Source: Ashinkailepas kermadecensis
Lineage: Eukaryota; Arthropoda; Thecostraca; Neolepadidae
Length of the DNA stretch: 64,000 nt
NCBI GenBank assembly: GCA_034440615.1
Contig: JAOTOM010002240.1
Span: 31,833-95,832, forward strand
Direction: 5' to 3'
In this document: positions 1 to 10,800 of the stretch, in pieces
Position numbering within the stretch: the first letter of the stretch is position 1
How the letters are laid out: every line of letters starts with the position of its first letter
Notes under the pieces: generated by a model
Told to the model about the DNA's origin: nothing
Seen by the model: the letters and a program-made list of their open reading frames with translations, nothing else
Databases searched by the model: none
Translations under genes and position numbers: made by a program

Positions 1-849
1 ACTTCAGCCATTCATAGCATACTTCAGTTTTCAGCTACACATCCTCGAGTCCGGCGATGGCCTAATTGGATGCCTTAGCTCTCGGTGCATCAATGTCTAT
101 ATTTTGGTGACAATATTTTTGTGCGTACGATTAAAGTAAATGAGGACTAATGTCATGAATTACAAATTAATGTAACTTAATATATGAATATCGTAAAAGA
201 CACCCAAATATTTGTGATGTTTATCTGCTTTATTCAAGTCGTCCAAGACGCAGCTACGTAGACAATCCGGGATGGAAGTCTATGCTTTGACGGAGGTGCA
301 ATCCTGATCGCGCAGAATTCTGGCTGACCACTGCGCTTAGAAGCAGTCGTCATGAAAATGTACAGCAGTCATGCTGCAAGCCAAGTCTCACCACAAACCG
401 CCAAAACCGCCCTCTCGAGCGTGCTCCAGGTGCCTTGTACCGTGCTTTCTTGAGCCGGGTCGTTGTTTTCACCGGGTTCATGGTCTTTAACCCAAACCCG
501 ACCGACCTGCGCGTGTGTGCAACTGCATGTGTACCCCACGCTTGGGTCTGGACCACCTGACTGTATGGTGCCGACATCAAGCACTGCCTATAAAGAACCA
601 CTGCGGCCGCTGTTAAACCAAACATTCAAACAATCATTGAACGAATATGCAATATATTTATTCATACAACTCCCCTTGCAATCCTAAAAGGGATGGAAAC
701 CTGAGTCGCAAATCCCACAATCGAAACAATAATTATATCTGCATGCCAATGGTGCGATAGCTGTCAATATAGGTACAATATTTCCACCATTATGAACAAC
801 AAGCAATACTTGAAACTCACCCAGTGAGGGCCTGTGTTCGTGGGTACCT
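1..849. other. Non-coding, no recognisable gene
   Basis: The short open frames here (up to about 90 codons on the minus strand near 350-625) lack any recognisable domain and overlap each other in several frames. I see no RNA gene or transposon protein. The stretch ends where the first minisatellite begins. Confidence 0.5.
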
Positions 850-1219
850 CCCACGCCGATCGCCTCGGTAGGTGACAACTTCCCCGCAGATCGCCTCGGT
901 AAGTGACAACCTCTCCCACAGATCGCCTCGGTAGATGGCCTCTCCCAGTGACGGCCCAGGTAGGTGACAACCTCCCCGCCGATCGCCTCGGTAGGTGACA
1001 ACCTCCCCGCCGATCGCCTCGGTAGATGGCCTCTCCCAGTGACGGCCTGGGTAGATGACAACCTCTCCCACAGATCGCCTCGGTAGATGGCCTCTCCCAG
1101 TAACGGCCTGGGTAGGTGACAACCTCCACCGCTGACGGCCCAGGTAGGTGACAACCTCCCCGCCGATCGCCTCGGTAGGTGACCTCTCCTCGTGACGGCC
1201 TGGGCGGGTGACAACCTCA
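850..1219. repeat. Minisatellite A (about 31 bp unit)
   Basis: About twelve tandem units share the core GGTGACAACCTC, followed by either CCCGCCGATCGCCTCGG or CCCAGTGACGGCCTGGG, so two unit subtypes are interspersed. GTGAC recurs every 31 bp (for example at 872 and 903). The minus-strand open frames of 121-180 codons across this array are repeat translations in all three frames. The same repeat family, in the same orientation, reappears at 5519-6105. Confidence 0.9.
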
Positions 1220-1227
1220 GTGTCACA

Positions 1228-1471
1228 ATAATGGCTTGTCGTTAGGTGTGAGATGTCGAAACGAATACAGCAGGATGTCGAAATCATCATGAAAATAATG
1301 TTGCTTCAATACTTGTCAAGTCCTTCAAACCCAGCTTTGGGACAATTGAGTACATATGACTACTCATTTTGCGTGTTTTGAGAGGAACCTAATTTGGGGA
1401 TACCGATATAAACGGTAACGATACAAATACCTATGACATATACAGGTATTGTTATCACATAGCACATCATA
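1228..1471. repeat. Old dispersed repeat, left half (split by a LINE)
   Basis: This segment aligns, as reverse complement, with 56573-56821. Shared landmarks are GTTAGGTGTGAGATGTCG near the left end, CAGCAGGATGT further in, and CACATCATA immediately before the LINE. The rest is diverged but collinear. The right half of the same repeat resumes at 5289, directly after the LINE poly-A. The class of the repeat is unknown, and I see no coding frame or clear terminal inverted repeats. Confidence 0.75.
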
Positions 1472-1590
1472 GGTCTAGTTATATAGTCGTCCGAGTCAGG
1501 TGAGAGTGAAAATAGGTGGATTGTTGTTATACAATTATTGAACTACCTAGTTACATAGGCCCTACAACTAAGTTCTAATACCTACCAACC

Positions 1591-2851
1591 TTGGAAAATA
1601 AAACATTTAACCCATTCTTGAATATAATCTCAGATGACCTTGCCCTTACATATTCTCATTTTGAACGCGTTCGAGATAATTGTAATTTCTATGATGTTAA
1701 AGATGTCAGTAGACAAGCTGAAATGGGTCCTGACTTAGGAAGAAACATAGATATTCTCCACTTGAATGCAAGGTCCATAGTAAATCAATTTGATGAGCTC
1801 AATATCTTCCTAGACCAGCTGAATCGCAAATGGAGCCTTACATGTATTTCTGAAACCTGGCTATCAAAAGAAAATGAACAGAAATTTAACTTAAATGATG
1901 AAGATTATGAACTATTCTGCAAAAGCAGGGAACACAAAATTGGGGGAGGCTCCGCAATCTGTTGCTTGAAATCACTAAAAGCAAAACAGCTTTATCCATT
2001 TGATTTTGTTGCTGCTGAAGCTGAAGGTGTTTTTATCCAAATATAATTGAGTAATAAAAAAAACTATTTTGATATGCCAGATATATCATGCACCTGGTCA
2101 TCATGCACAATTCTTGTCAGAATTTGAGGAATGTCTAACGACGATAAACCATCTGAACATGCCTACATACATCATTGGAGACCTAAACATTGATCTATTC
2201 TCAATTCCAAATGACCACTTTGCTGACCCATTTTTCATGTCTATGTGCTCTCATGGTTTTCTTCCTCTAATATCAAAGGCGACTTGTGTATGTAATACAA
2301 CATGCACATTAATTGACAATATTTTATCTAATGATGTATCAAAAATAAAACAGACTGGCATCATTAAATCTGATTTCTCTGATCACTTCTCGATTTTTAC
2401 AACATCGGAATTTACAGTTCAAAAACCAATCATTGCAAAAAGAACAAGAACTACGTTTGACTTTCATAGAATGGACAGTCTGAGAAATCATCTATCAAAT
2501 GAACTTGAAGGCATCTTTGATGAAAATGATCCTGAAAAAGCATGTAACAGTTTAATTAATGCATATAAAAGTGGGATTGATACATTTACATATACTCAAG
2601 TCTTATCAAGAAAAACAGCCTCCATAAAACCATGGATTTCACCTGCAATATTATGCTCAATCAACCAAAAGCAAATATTATTGAATCAAACACTTACACA
2701 TCGAACTGCTGAAAGCAAGAAAAAATATAACAGGTACAAAAACACACTGATTACAATAATTAGAAAGGCAAAATACTTCATTATGAGGTGGAATTTGACA
2801 AACATCAAAATAATCCAAAAGAGACATGGAAAATGCTTAACCAGATACTGA
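1591..2851 (+). pseudogene. LINE copy 1: APE endonuclease region (broken)
   Basis: This is the N-terminal half of the LINE protein, related to AP endonucleases that nick the target to start target-primed reverse transcription. Visible motifs in order are LNARSIVNQ (the metal-binding Asn region), SETWLS (catalytic Glu), a GGGSAI segment, IYHAPGHH, IGDLNIDL (Asp/Asn), TLIDNIL and SDHFSIF (catalytic Asp-His). The first frame closes at 2044-2046 with TAA, where copy 2 has GAA (Glu). An extra A in the A-run just after it shifts the frame, and reading resumes at 2069. The codon at 1591 is TTG where copy 2 has GTG, so an ancestral ATG lost in both copies is plausible. The 5' leader has an in-frame stop at 1576. 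Confidence 0.88.
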
Positions 2852-4590
2852 GGCAATCTCCTTCCAAACATAATATCCCTGAAAAAATGAACACAGATAC
2901 AGACATCACTCTAGAAAATGATGCAGCTGTAGCTGAAGGATTCAATAAATGTTTCACAGAAATTGCACCAAAATTGAGAGAACAAATTCCTCAAAGCAAC
3001 ACCAATGCTTTAGAATATATGCATACCTACCCAGATATATCAATGGTGCTATTAGCAGTAGCATAAAACAATTTAGATACAGTGATTGCTTCTCTAAGAA
3101 ATGTTGGGAAAGGAATTGATGGAATAAATTCTAGGATATTTCAACAATCATATAGGTCCATATTACCACACTTAACCAATGTCATCAACTTATGCCTGAG
3201 TAGTGGGATCTTCCCCAAGCCATTCAAAATTGCGGTTGTAAAGCCCATCTAGAAAAAAGATGACCCAGCAACATTTAGTAACTACAGACCAATTAGTATT
3301 CTTCCATATATGTCAAAAATATTAGAAAAGACAATCTACAACCAACTTTTGGAACATTTCACCCTACACAACCTACTTTCTGATAAGTAATTTGGTTTCA
3401 GAAAAGAAAGGTCCCCATATATGCCTCTTCTCTTAATACAGAGCCTGATCACTAGAGGACTTGAAAACAATGAATATGTTGTTCGAATTTACCTTGATTT
3501 GAGAAAGGCGTTTGATACTGTTGACAAATAAATATTATGTGCAAAAATGGAAAAATATGGTGTGACGGGAAATGCAATCAAAATGATACAGTCATACTTA
3601 TCAGGAAGAACACAAGCTACCACAATATATAACAGCACCTCTGCTTTCAGAAAAATTGAAATGGGTGTTCCTGAAGGATCACTTTTAGGCCACTTACTCT
3701 TTATAATATATATAAATGATTTTGTAAATTTACATGTAGAATGTGAAACATTTCTATATGCTGATGACACAGCCATTTTTTTCAAGAGCACTCACTGACT
3801 GTACAGAGCTTCATAACAAGATAACAAATTCCTTGCCAACAATTTCACAATGGCTGCATTCAAATCTTGTGTCCTTAAATGAATCCAAAACTGTATACCA
3901 GCTATATAATAATCATAAAGCAGACATTGATATCAATATTGAATTTAATGGAATTGCTATTTTGCATCAAAATCCAGTAAAATATCTTGGTGTATACATA
4001 GATGAAAATTTGAAATTTGCATCCCATATCAGCAGTGTCTCCAACATAATAAGTCGCAACATAGGAATGATATAAAAATAAAATATCTTCTAGCCAAAAA
4101 TCATCTCCTAAAATTGTATAATGCATTAATTCTCCCATATATCAACTATTGCTGTTTTCTCTGGGGTACAAACTATGCTAATCAGACACACAAATTATCC
4201 TTACTTCAGAAAGGAGTGATGCGTATTATTGAGGGTGTATTTCCCCCTCAGAGTGCGAATCCTATCTGTAAGAAGTACAAAATTTTAAAAGTCCAAGATA
4301 TAGCAAAACTTCAAATGTTGCTTTTTATGCAAAAATTCATTTATAATCAGCTACCTCATTCTATTAGACCCCTTTTCACAGAATCGCTTAATACCCAGTA
4401 TTCCACAAGATTACAAAACCATTTCCAACACAGCTATTCAAACAAAAATTATCGTCTCTTCACCATTGAATGTTTTGGACCCAAGCTTTGGAATACTATC
4501 ATAGCAAAACATTTTCTGCATACAGAGATACCAAATTCTAGGATTGTTCTAAAAAATCACATTAAGACATACTTCTTGAGCAGATATTAA
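2788..4590 (+). pseudogene. LINE copy 1: reverse transcriptase and C-terminal region (broken)
   Basis: This would copy the element RNA into DNA at the target site. It can be read by comparison with copy 2. RT landmarks are YLDLRKAFDTVD near 3491, EMGVPEGSLLG near 3660 (normally PQGS), IIYINDF, and FLYADDTAIFF near 3750, where YADD is the catalytic pair of aspartates. The C-terminal region includes NPVKYLGVYID and YINYCCFLWGTNY, typical of the LINE region after the RT palm. Several premature stops are visible, including near 3064, 3250, 3387 and 3528, plus frame changes near 2780, 3798 and 4075. The reading ends in SRY followed by TAA at 4588-4590. Confidence 0.9.
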
Positions 4591-4669
4591 CTGACTTGAG
4601 CATTCACTACATCTGTTGGATACCAGAGGAGTACACATGCATATGTATGTGTGTGCAGGGGTGCCGGCA

Positions 4670-4753
<84 letters not shown>

Positions 4754-4826
4754 TGTGCGTGTGCGTGTGCGTGTGCGTGTGCGTGTGCGTGTGCGTGTGC
4801 GCGTGCGCGTGTGCGTGTGCGTGTGC
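4670..4826. repeat. GT/GCGT microsatellite inside LINE copy 1 3' UTR
   Basis: (GT)n runs into alternating CGTGTG. It sits at the same position relative to the LINE stop codon as the tract in copy 2 at 19003-19147, so it belongs to the element. The open frames over it in every frame are artefacts. Confidence 0.95.
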
Positions 4827-5288
4827 TTAAATATATATAAAAGTTGAAAACACCCAACCATAGTTCCTTCCACACTCCACCCAGCAACAAGCCTATGCTT
4901 CGCTGGATGGAGTTCTGAGAGGAGCCAAAGTAAAAAAGAAAGAAAATAATTTCAAATTAGGAGTGCTCACTACCATCTGTCCACAAACCAGCTACTAACA
5001 TTATAGTTTAGACCTTAACTTCTTGTTGGGATGGATCTAGGGCCAGTCATATGCCACCTTTGGGTATGACTACTTACAGCATTATTTATTATTAGTTTTA
5101 TTGCTCTAATACCGGGTGCTTTGTATGCTTATTTATTTGTTTTCCATCTCTTAGCTGGGAGTGCCGCGACTTTACTGTTTATTTTATGGTGTTAACGTAA
5201 GGTGCGTGCAGTCGTTGGGTAAGAGGAGGGGGCGCTCCTGGTCACCTGATCTTGGGTGGCGGACCTTAAAAAAAAAATAAAAAAATAA

Positions 5289-5518
5289 GTGATCCCTTTG
5301 CCTGGAATTGCGCTACGGGATGGTCGTTATCACGATCCCTGATCCGCTATGGTGAGCATAAGCATGATACTTATAAAGTGAATACCGTTAGAAACGAGGC
5401 ATGAAGACTCACAAGCATGCACCAAGAAGCAAGATGTCGATGCATATTTGGGATGGATGTCGATTCAGTGTTCAGTGAGTGGTATATTCCACCCTATTTC
5501 ACGAATAATTTATAACTG
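5289..5518. repeat. Old dispersed repeat, right half
   Basis: Collinear with the reverse complement of 56346-56570. The shared landmarks are ATCCCTTTGCCTG beside the LINE end and TATTCCACCCTATTTCACG near the outer end. Together with 1228-1471 it forms one ~475 bp repeat interrupted by the LINE. Confidence 0.75.
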
Positions 5519-6105
5519 AACAACCTTGCCCGGTGCGGCCCGGGTAGGTGACAGTGACGGCCCGGGTAGGTGACAACCTCTCCCAGTGACGGCCCGGGTA
5601 GGTGACAACCTCTCCCAGTGACGGCCCGGGTAGGTGACAACCTCCCCCAGTGACGGCCCGGGTAGGTGACAACCTCCCCCAGTGACGGCCCGGGCAGGTG
5701 ACAGTGACGGCCCGGGTAGGTGACAACCTCTCCCAGTGACGGCCCGGGTAGGTGACAACCTCTCCCAGTGACGGCCCGGGTAGGTGACAACCTCTCCCAG
5801 TGACGGCCCGGGTAGGTGACAACCTCTCCCAGTGACGACCCGGGTAGGTGACAACCTCTCCCGGTGACGGCCCGGGTAGGTGACAACCTCTCCCAGTGAC
5901 GACCCGGGTAGGTGACAACCTCTCCCGGTGACGGCCCGGGTAGGTGACAACCTCTCTCCCGGTGACGGCCCGGATAGGTGACAACCTCCGCCGCTGATCG
6001 CATCGGCAGGTGACAACCTCTCCAAGTGACGACCCGGGTAGGTGACTACCTCCGCCGCTGATCGCCTCGGCCAGTGACAACCTCCACGGTGATCGCCGAG
6101 GTTGG
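5519..6105. repeat. Minisatellite B (32 bp unit)
   Basis: About eighteen units with the core TCCCAGTGACGGCCCGGG followed by TAGGTGACAACCTC, spaced 32 bp apart (for example 5581 and 5613). A few units lack the CTCTCCCA part. The right edge (about 5965-6105) contains units with GATCGCCTCGG, the subtype seen in array A. The orientation matches array A. The three overlapping minus-strand frames of 169-207 codons are by-products. Confidence 0.92.
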
Positions 6106-6147
6106 TGACATCCCGATGGCCACTCCGAGCCACTGGATTGCGAAATG

Positions 6148-6311
6148 GTTGGTTATTGGTTTTTACGACACGTCGACCGTTGAGTCATATAGCGTCGCCA
6201 ATCTCTCACGCCGATTGGTCGCGGGCGAAGAGTAGCGACAGGTGAGATTCGAACCCACAACCTTTCGATTGTGAGACGAGCATCTTACCCCTAGACCACT
6301 CGTCCCCTGGA
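6148..6311 (-). mobile_element. tRNA-derived SINE, copy 1 (with target-site duplication)
   Basis: Read on the minus strand, the 5' head is tRNA-like. It has an A box TGGTCTAGGGG, an anticodon-arm segment CTCACAA, GAAAGGT, and a B box GGTTCGAATCT, so it should use RNA polymerase III. The CAC in the anticodon-loop position and the downstream CGAAAGGT resemble metazoan tRNA-Val(CAC). The ~95 bp body ends in a tail GTAAAAACCAATAACCAAC. A 14 bp direct repeat, TGGATTGCGAAATG, flanks it at 6134-6147 and 6312-6325, the expected result of LINE-driven insertion. Two near-identical copies lie at 28560 and 35627. Confidence 0.9.
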
Positions 6312-6325
6312 TGGATTGCGAAATG

Positions 6326-7809
6326 CAGCTTCGAACACGAAATAACAAACTTGAACATGCTACGAAAATTCATCCCGATGCAATACTATAGCACCCAGTG
6401 CCACAGATCTACTTTGTGGATGATTGATTATTTTATGGACGTATGAATGAAGACGAATGCACGACGACACGTCGACGTCATTAGGATGCACCTACTGTGT
6501 GCCGGGCTTGAACACCATTCCACTGCAGAGAAGCTGCAGTTGCTCAACACCACTTGGGTCCATTGCTTCATAGCTTAAATTCACAGCTGCACCCTTTGAT
6601 CCATAACTCGGCGCCGCCGAACGATGCTGCTGGGCATCGCTGTTTAAAGGTTCGGCGGTCCGCCAGAATTGGGCGAATCTATCCATCGCCCCCATGGCAG
6701 ACATGTCAGCTGCATGGATCTCCGACATATTTCACAGTCGCACTCTGTGGATGTTCCGGGGTCTGTGCACGACTCAATTTGTAGAAAGTACCGCCGCCGT
6801 TACGCGGCGGGAATAGCGACATCGGGGATCATATTTCTGAGCGAACGATGACGTACTCGTCACAGAACTAACTGGGCCTACTTCAGAGCTAGATCAGACC
6901 AATTTCAAATGCGGCAGCATCCGGACCTCAGACCCGATCCACGTCAGCCATTTTCGATCCAGCCCGACGCAGAAGGGACCGCCGACCGCCCGTGAGGTGA
7001 CTAGTTTCAGCAGCAGACAGGATCGTCCCCATACACCAGAAGGCCATGGTCCTGCTTGAATAAATTTCTGAGCTAAAACCAACCATGTTCGACAGGAGCA
7101 TCAATCCTAGTATAAATGATTCTGCAGGGTGGCGTCATATTTCAGAGCTGACAAACATGAATATTGTTGAACACAATAGCGACAATACGGGATGATTTGG
7201 GAGCCTTCACGCCACAACACTAATGTCTCGTCATCCTGATTAACAGCTTAGTAGAAGAAAGACCGTCGATGACGAGACAGCTCACCAACAGTAATGGTTT
7301 CCGACCGCCTCGTCACAAAATTGTCCTCTACTCAAGGTCAGACCACGCTGTCACCCGATTCCGCGAATGGTGTTGTTGTGTTAATCTAATCACGCGAATC
7401 GATCCCAATTGCTGCTTGAAACATGACCAGGTGCACCGGCAGAGCCTATCGACCTATCGACCGCTGCATCCCAGCCGACTGAGGTGGAAAGGCCTGGCAT
7501 CACTTTCATTCATTACCCTGGTCATGGTAGCTGAGCTGCCCAGTGGAGCTGGGCCTAAATGTGGCCTCAAGGCCAGAGAGGACGCCACACAAACTGTCCC
7601 ATAGCGGACTTTTCGACAGACGGCGGCGAACACGCCGAAACCCTCTCCACCACCAAAGCGATATATTGGCCGCAACTTCGCCATCTGCCGACAGGCCTGT
7701 CACCGGAGAGTCGGACAAGCGCGACTTGACACTGGCAGAACAAGTTCGCCACTGTGAGCTCTACCTCACCAGCAGTCGTTTCGTTAGCGTGGTGAGCGCA
7801 AACTGAGAC
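6326..7809. other. Mostly single-copy non-coding DNA
   Basis: Open frames here are below about 111 codons, overlap on both strands and show no domain I can name. The region is moderately GC-rich toward 7500-7800. No tRNA, rRNA or transposon protein is seen. Confidence 0.5.
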
Positions 7810-8580
7810 TCAGGGGCTGTCGCTTCGTCAGTAGGGAGTCCAGAGGCTGTCGCTTCGTCAGTAGGGAGTCCAGAGGCTGTCGCTTCATCAGTAGGGAGTC
7901 CAGAGGCTGTCGCTTCATCAGTAGGGAGTCCAGAGGCTGTCGCTTCGTCAGCAGGGAGTCCAGAGGCTGTCGCTTCGTCAGTAGGGAGTCCAGATGCTGT
8001 CGCTTCATCAGTAGGGAGTCCAGAGGCTATCGCTTCGTCAGTAGGGAGTCCAGAGGCCGTCGCTTCGTCAGTAGGGAGTCCAGAGGCTGTCGCTTCGTCA
8101 GTAGGGAGTCCAGAGGCTGTAGCTTCGTCAGTAGGGAGTCCAGAGGCTGTCGCTTCGTCAGTAGGGAGTCCAGAGGCTGTCGCTTCGTCAGTAGGGAGTC
8201 CAGAGGCTGTCGCTTCGTCAGTAGGGAGTCCAGAGGCTGTCGCTTCATCAGTAGGGAGTCCAGAGGCTGTCGCTTCGTCAGTAGGGAGTCCAGAGGCTGT
8301 CGCTTCATCAGTAGGGAGTCCAGAGGTTGTGCTTGTCAGTGGAGTCGAGGTTGTCGCTTCATCAGTAGGGAGTCCAGAGGCTGTCGCTTCGTCAGTAGGG
8401 AGTCCAGAGGCTGTCGCTTCATCAGTAGGGAGTCCAGAGGTTGTCGCTTCGTCAGTAGGGAGTCCAGAGGTTGTCGCTTCGTCAGTAGGGAGTCCAGGGG
8501 TTGTCGCTTCGTCAGTAGGGAGTCCAGAGGCTGTCGCTTCATCAGTAGGGAGTTCAGAGGCTGTCTGTCGTTTCATCAGT
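7810..8580. repeat. 30 bp minisatellite (about 25 units)
   Basis: Units read GTCAGTAGGGAGTCCAGAGG followed by CTGTCGCTTC, with a G/A polymorphism in CGTCA/CATCA scattered among units. One irregular unit lies at about 8326-8352. The unit length is a multiple of three, so the minus strand stays open for 271 codons (8576 to 7761), encoding a Thr/Ser/Pro-rich decapeptide close to ATASGLPTDE. No signal peptide or flanking domain is visible. A second minus-strand frame (DSLLTKRQPL) is also open, which points to repeat structure rather than coding selection. Confidence 0.93.
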
Positions 8581-8739
8581 GCGGTATGTTCATGCTGAGG
8601 TGCCGACGGACAGTAACTGGATCACCAATTGCGCTCTGGGAACTCTGCTCGGCATTAATCTCATTATACAGTTATGCATTAATAAGTAGTTGCCCATAAT
8701 ACCGCTGACTGGAGCGCCATCGTCGCCTTATCCGCGAAG

Positions 8740-8815
8740 CCAGTCAGTGGTTCTTAGCGTCTGGTTCTCAACTCCAGCACCACACGGGTTCGATTCCCAA
8801 TCCAGATAATGTGCG
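8740..8815 (+). mobile_element. Possible tRNA-derived SINE head fragment
   Basis: The segment CAGTGGTTCTTAGCG, followed by TCTGGTTCTCAAC and then GGGTTCGATTCCC, has the order of a pol III A box, anticodon arm and B box. It looks like a Leu-type tRNA-derived SINE rather than a working tRNA, because the arms do not pair cleanly. Its 3' boundary and tail are not clear. Only one copy is seen in the window. Confidence 0.4.
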
Positions 8816-9885
8816 TTGGAGTCAAACAGCTGGCAACCTGCCAGCACGAGACAGCATTGATAAATGGAAATAGTTTCGGGACGCTTAGCAGCCTGTCTAA
8901 TGACGCCTCCGAACCAGAAATACGCGCGTCGAGTGGTGGCCTCGTCTACCCAGCAGTCAGGCAAATAACAATGAACACCGGTGTGGACCGCATCCTACAC
9001 AGCAAATGCAAAAGAGCGCAGAGGAAATGTTACATACGTCATAAGGGAACTTAAAAAATGATACACATCAGACGGATACCATTCGCCTCACGGCCGCCCG
9101 GTTCCATTTACCGACACGAACAACCTGCCGCTTCAGGTCTGACAGCCCTGGGGCTGACTTCGGCCGACACGGCGTGTCCATGCAAGGGTCGCATATCCAT
9201 ATTTTGTCTCGCCTGCTCCCATTATACCTTAGGCATTGCAAATCACCCGCTCGACAACCATCGCAAAATATTTTGAAGCACTACATTTGCGAACACTATA
9301 TCAGTAGAATCGATCCTCCAGAGAGAACAAAGGACTTGAACAAAGGATCTGCAAGCAACTGTGGTGTGATGGAAGGGAGGTGTGTGTGTGTGTCTGGGGT
9401 CGGGGGTATCCCCTAGTTTGCTTAACGTCTGTGCTCAAACTTATCGTGCCCACATACCGAAAATTCCCGTAGCGTTAAATGATTATTGAAAGAAATCAAA
9501 GACTTTACCCGAAAACGTGTAATTTATAATACCATGTGTTCTACAGTCCAACTGAAGTCTCACTATGTAAATCAACCCGTTGAAAACCGCCTTCTGTTAA
9601 ACTTAGGCTTCGAGGTATTCGAAAATCCAGTGGTTTGTCAGTAACTTGAGGGGTAGCGAGTAATACGCACAAAAGAAACATTTCAACCAACATTTCATTG
9701 GAATTAAAAGAAAATAATTCGTCCTTTTGAGAACGAAAATATATTTTCAGTCATATGCATAGTTTTATCAGCTTTGCAATTTCTTCAACTGAAAGAATAT
9801 AAGAAGGTAAAATACATGCTTGGAAGCAAGGTTAATTTATCTTACAGGGAATGTCCGACCTTTTCACTTCAACACGCTTAGGGTT
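8816..9885. other. Non-coding, no recognisable gene
   Basis: Frames are up to about 81 codons with no recognisable domain. A short GT tract lies near 9380. The DNA becomes AT-rich after 9430. Confidence 0.5.
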
Positions 9886-10125
9886 GTAGGGTGTGGGACT
9901 GAAGCGCACGCCTCACACATGTGGTTGTGGGACTGAAGCGCACGCCTCACACATGTGGTGTGGGACTGAAGCGCACGCCTCACATGTGGTGTGGGACTGA
10001 AGCGCACGCCTCACATGTGGGTGTGGGACTGAGCGCACGCCTCACATGTGGTTGTGGGACTGAAGCGCACGCCTCACACATGTGGTTGTGGGACTGAAGC
10101 GCACGCCTCACACATGTGGTTGAGC
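9886..10125. repeat. 31-34 bp minisatellite (about 7 units)
   Basis: Units contain GTGGGACTGAAGCGCACGCC followed by TCACATGTGG or TCACACATGTGG; length varies by the number of CA or TG steps at the joint. One unit lacks an A (GACTGAGCGC). Confidence 0.92.
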
Positions 10126-10329
10126 AACATTTAATCATCCAGAGCGTAGATCACTCCTTACTTAGTCACAACCTACAACCATCTTTCAACATTTCTAATT
10201 CGACATCGAGCTGGGTTTGATCACACCTCGGGAATACGTATCAGCGTGTAATAATCAATGTAGTGTTCAGACCGGCGTCATACCGCGTCTGCTTCTCCAA
10301 ACGGTTGGTTTCGGTTTTGGTTGGTTGCT

Positions 10330-10800
10330 ACTCCACCTTTGCTGTTTTCCATATATATTAACAATCTTCCGGTCACAATTAGCTCTCACTGTCTGCTGTT
10401 TGCAAACGGTGTCAACATTTTCCCTAAAACTACCAGCCCGGTTGACACAGTAATCCTTCAAGATGACGTGCAAAAGCTGCGCAAGGGGCTCAAAACATAG
10501 AAAATAAATTTGAACCCAGCAAAAAGTGCATTGCATTAGATGACTTTGGAAAAGAAACCAACACTAACTACACACTTCGTTCAAAACTCTGCCCCGGAAC
10601 ATGTAGATACCATCCATGATGACCTTGGCGTAATTTTGAACCAAACTCAATTTCTTGAGCCTCATATAGACAGCATCGTAAATAGGGCCAACCGAGCACA
10701 CCAGCTCTTGGTTCGATTTTTCTAGAAAGCAAAATCACGGGCCCCTTAAAAAGCAACCCCACGGGTGAATTCTCTTTTAGTGTCTGACTGTGGCCATGTC
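10330..10800 (+). pseudogene. LINE reverse-transcriptase fragment (RNA-to-DNA polymerase), decayed
   Basis: Read from about 10330, the frame gives PLLFSIYINNLP, then HCLLFANGVNIF (a mutated version of the FADD box) and VQKLRKGLK, and after stops LNPAKS. From 10540 it gives HDDLGVILNQ, EPHIDSIVNRANRAHQLLVRF and, after two stops, CGHVRSVLQYCS. These match, in order, the RT palm, the thumb entry and the post-RT region of Jockey/CR1-type LINEs. The Asp-Asp catalytic pair is lost and stops are present, so it is dead. It is not the same family as the LINEs at 1472 and 15831. The last segment is also the first unit of the 64 bp array that follows. Confidence 0.75.

Larger units (their letters stand above)
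1472..5288 (+). mobile_element. APE-type non-LTR retrotransposon (LINE), copy 1, full length but dead
   Basis: The element starts at GGTCTAG, the same start as copy 2 at 15831, and ends in an A-rich tail after CTTGGGTGGCGGACC. It has a ~120 bp 5' leader, one long coding region (APE endonuclease then reverse transcriptase) and a ~700 bp 3' UTR with a GT-rich microsatellite just after the stop codon. The protein style (LNARSI, SETWL, YADD-type RT) suggests the CR1/L2/Daphne-like part of the Jockey group; the exact clade is inferred. No separate gag ORF is visible. Both ends are confirmed independently: an uninterrupted paralogue of the flanking repeat lies at 56346-56821. Many nonsense codons and frameshifts make this copy inactive. 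No target-site duplication is obvious. Confidence 0.92.

Noticed and set aside
4596..4890. Open frames of 74-113 codons across the GT tract
   Set aside because: Dinucleotide repeats stay open in all frames (Cys-Val, His-Thr repeats), with no coding signal.
6236..6305. Functional tRNA-Val gene
   Set aside because: Although A and B boxes and an anticodon-like CAC are present, the anticodon stem does not pair properly. The sequence continues into a SINE body with two other identical copies.
7810..8580. Regular short repeats that might suggest a CRISPR array
   Set aside because: Units are contiguous with no unique spacers, and the setting is eukaryotic. It is a minisatellite.
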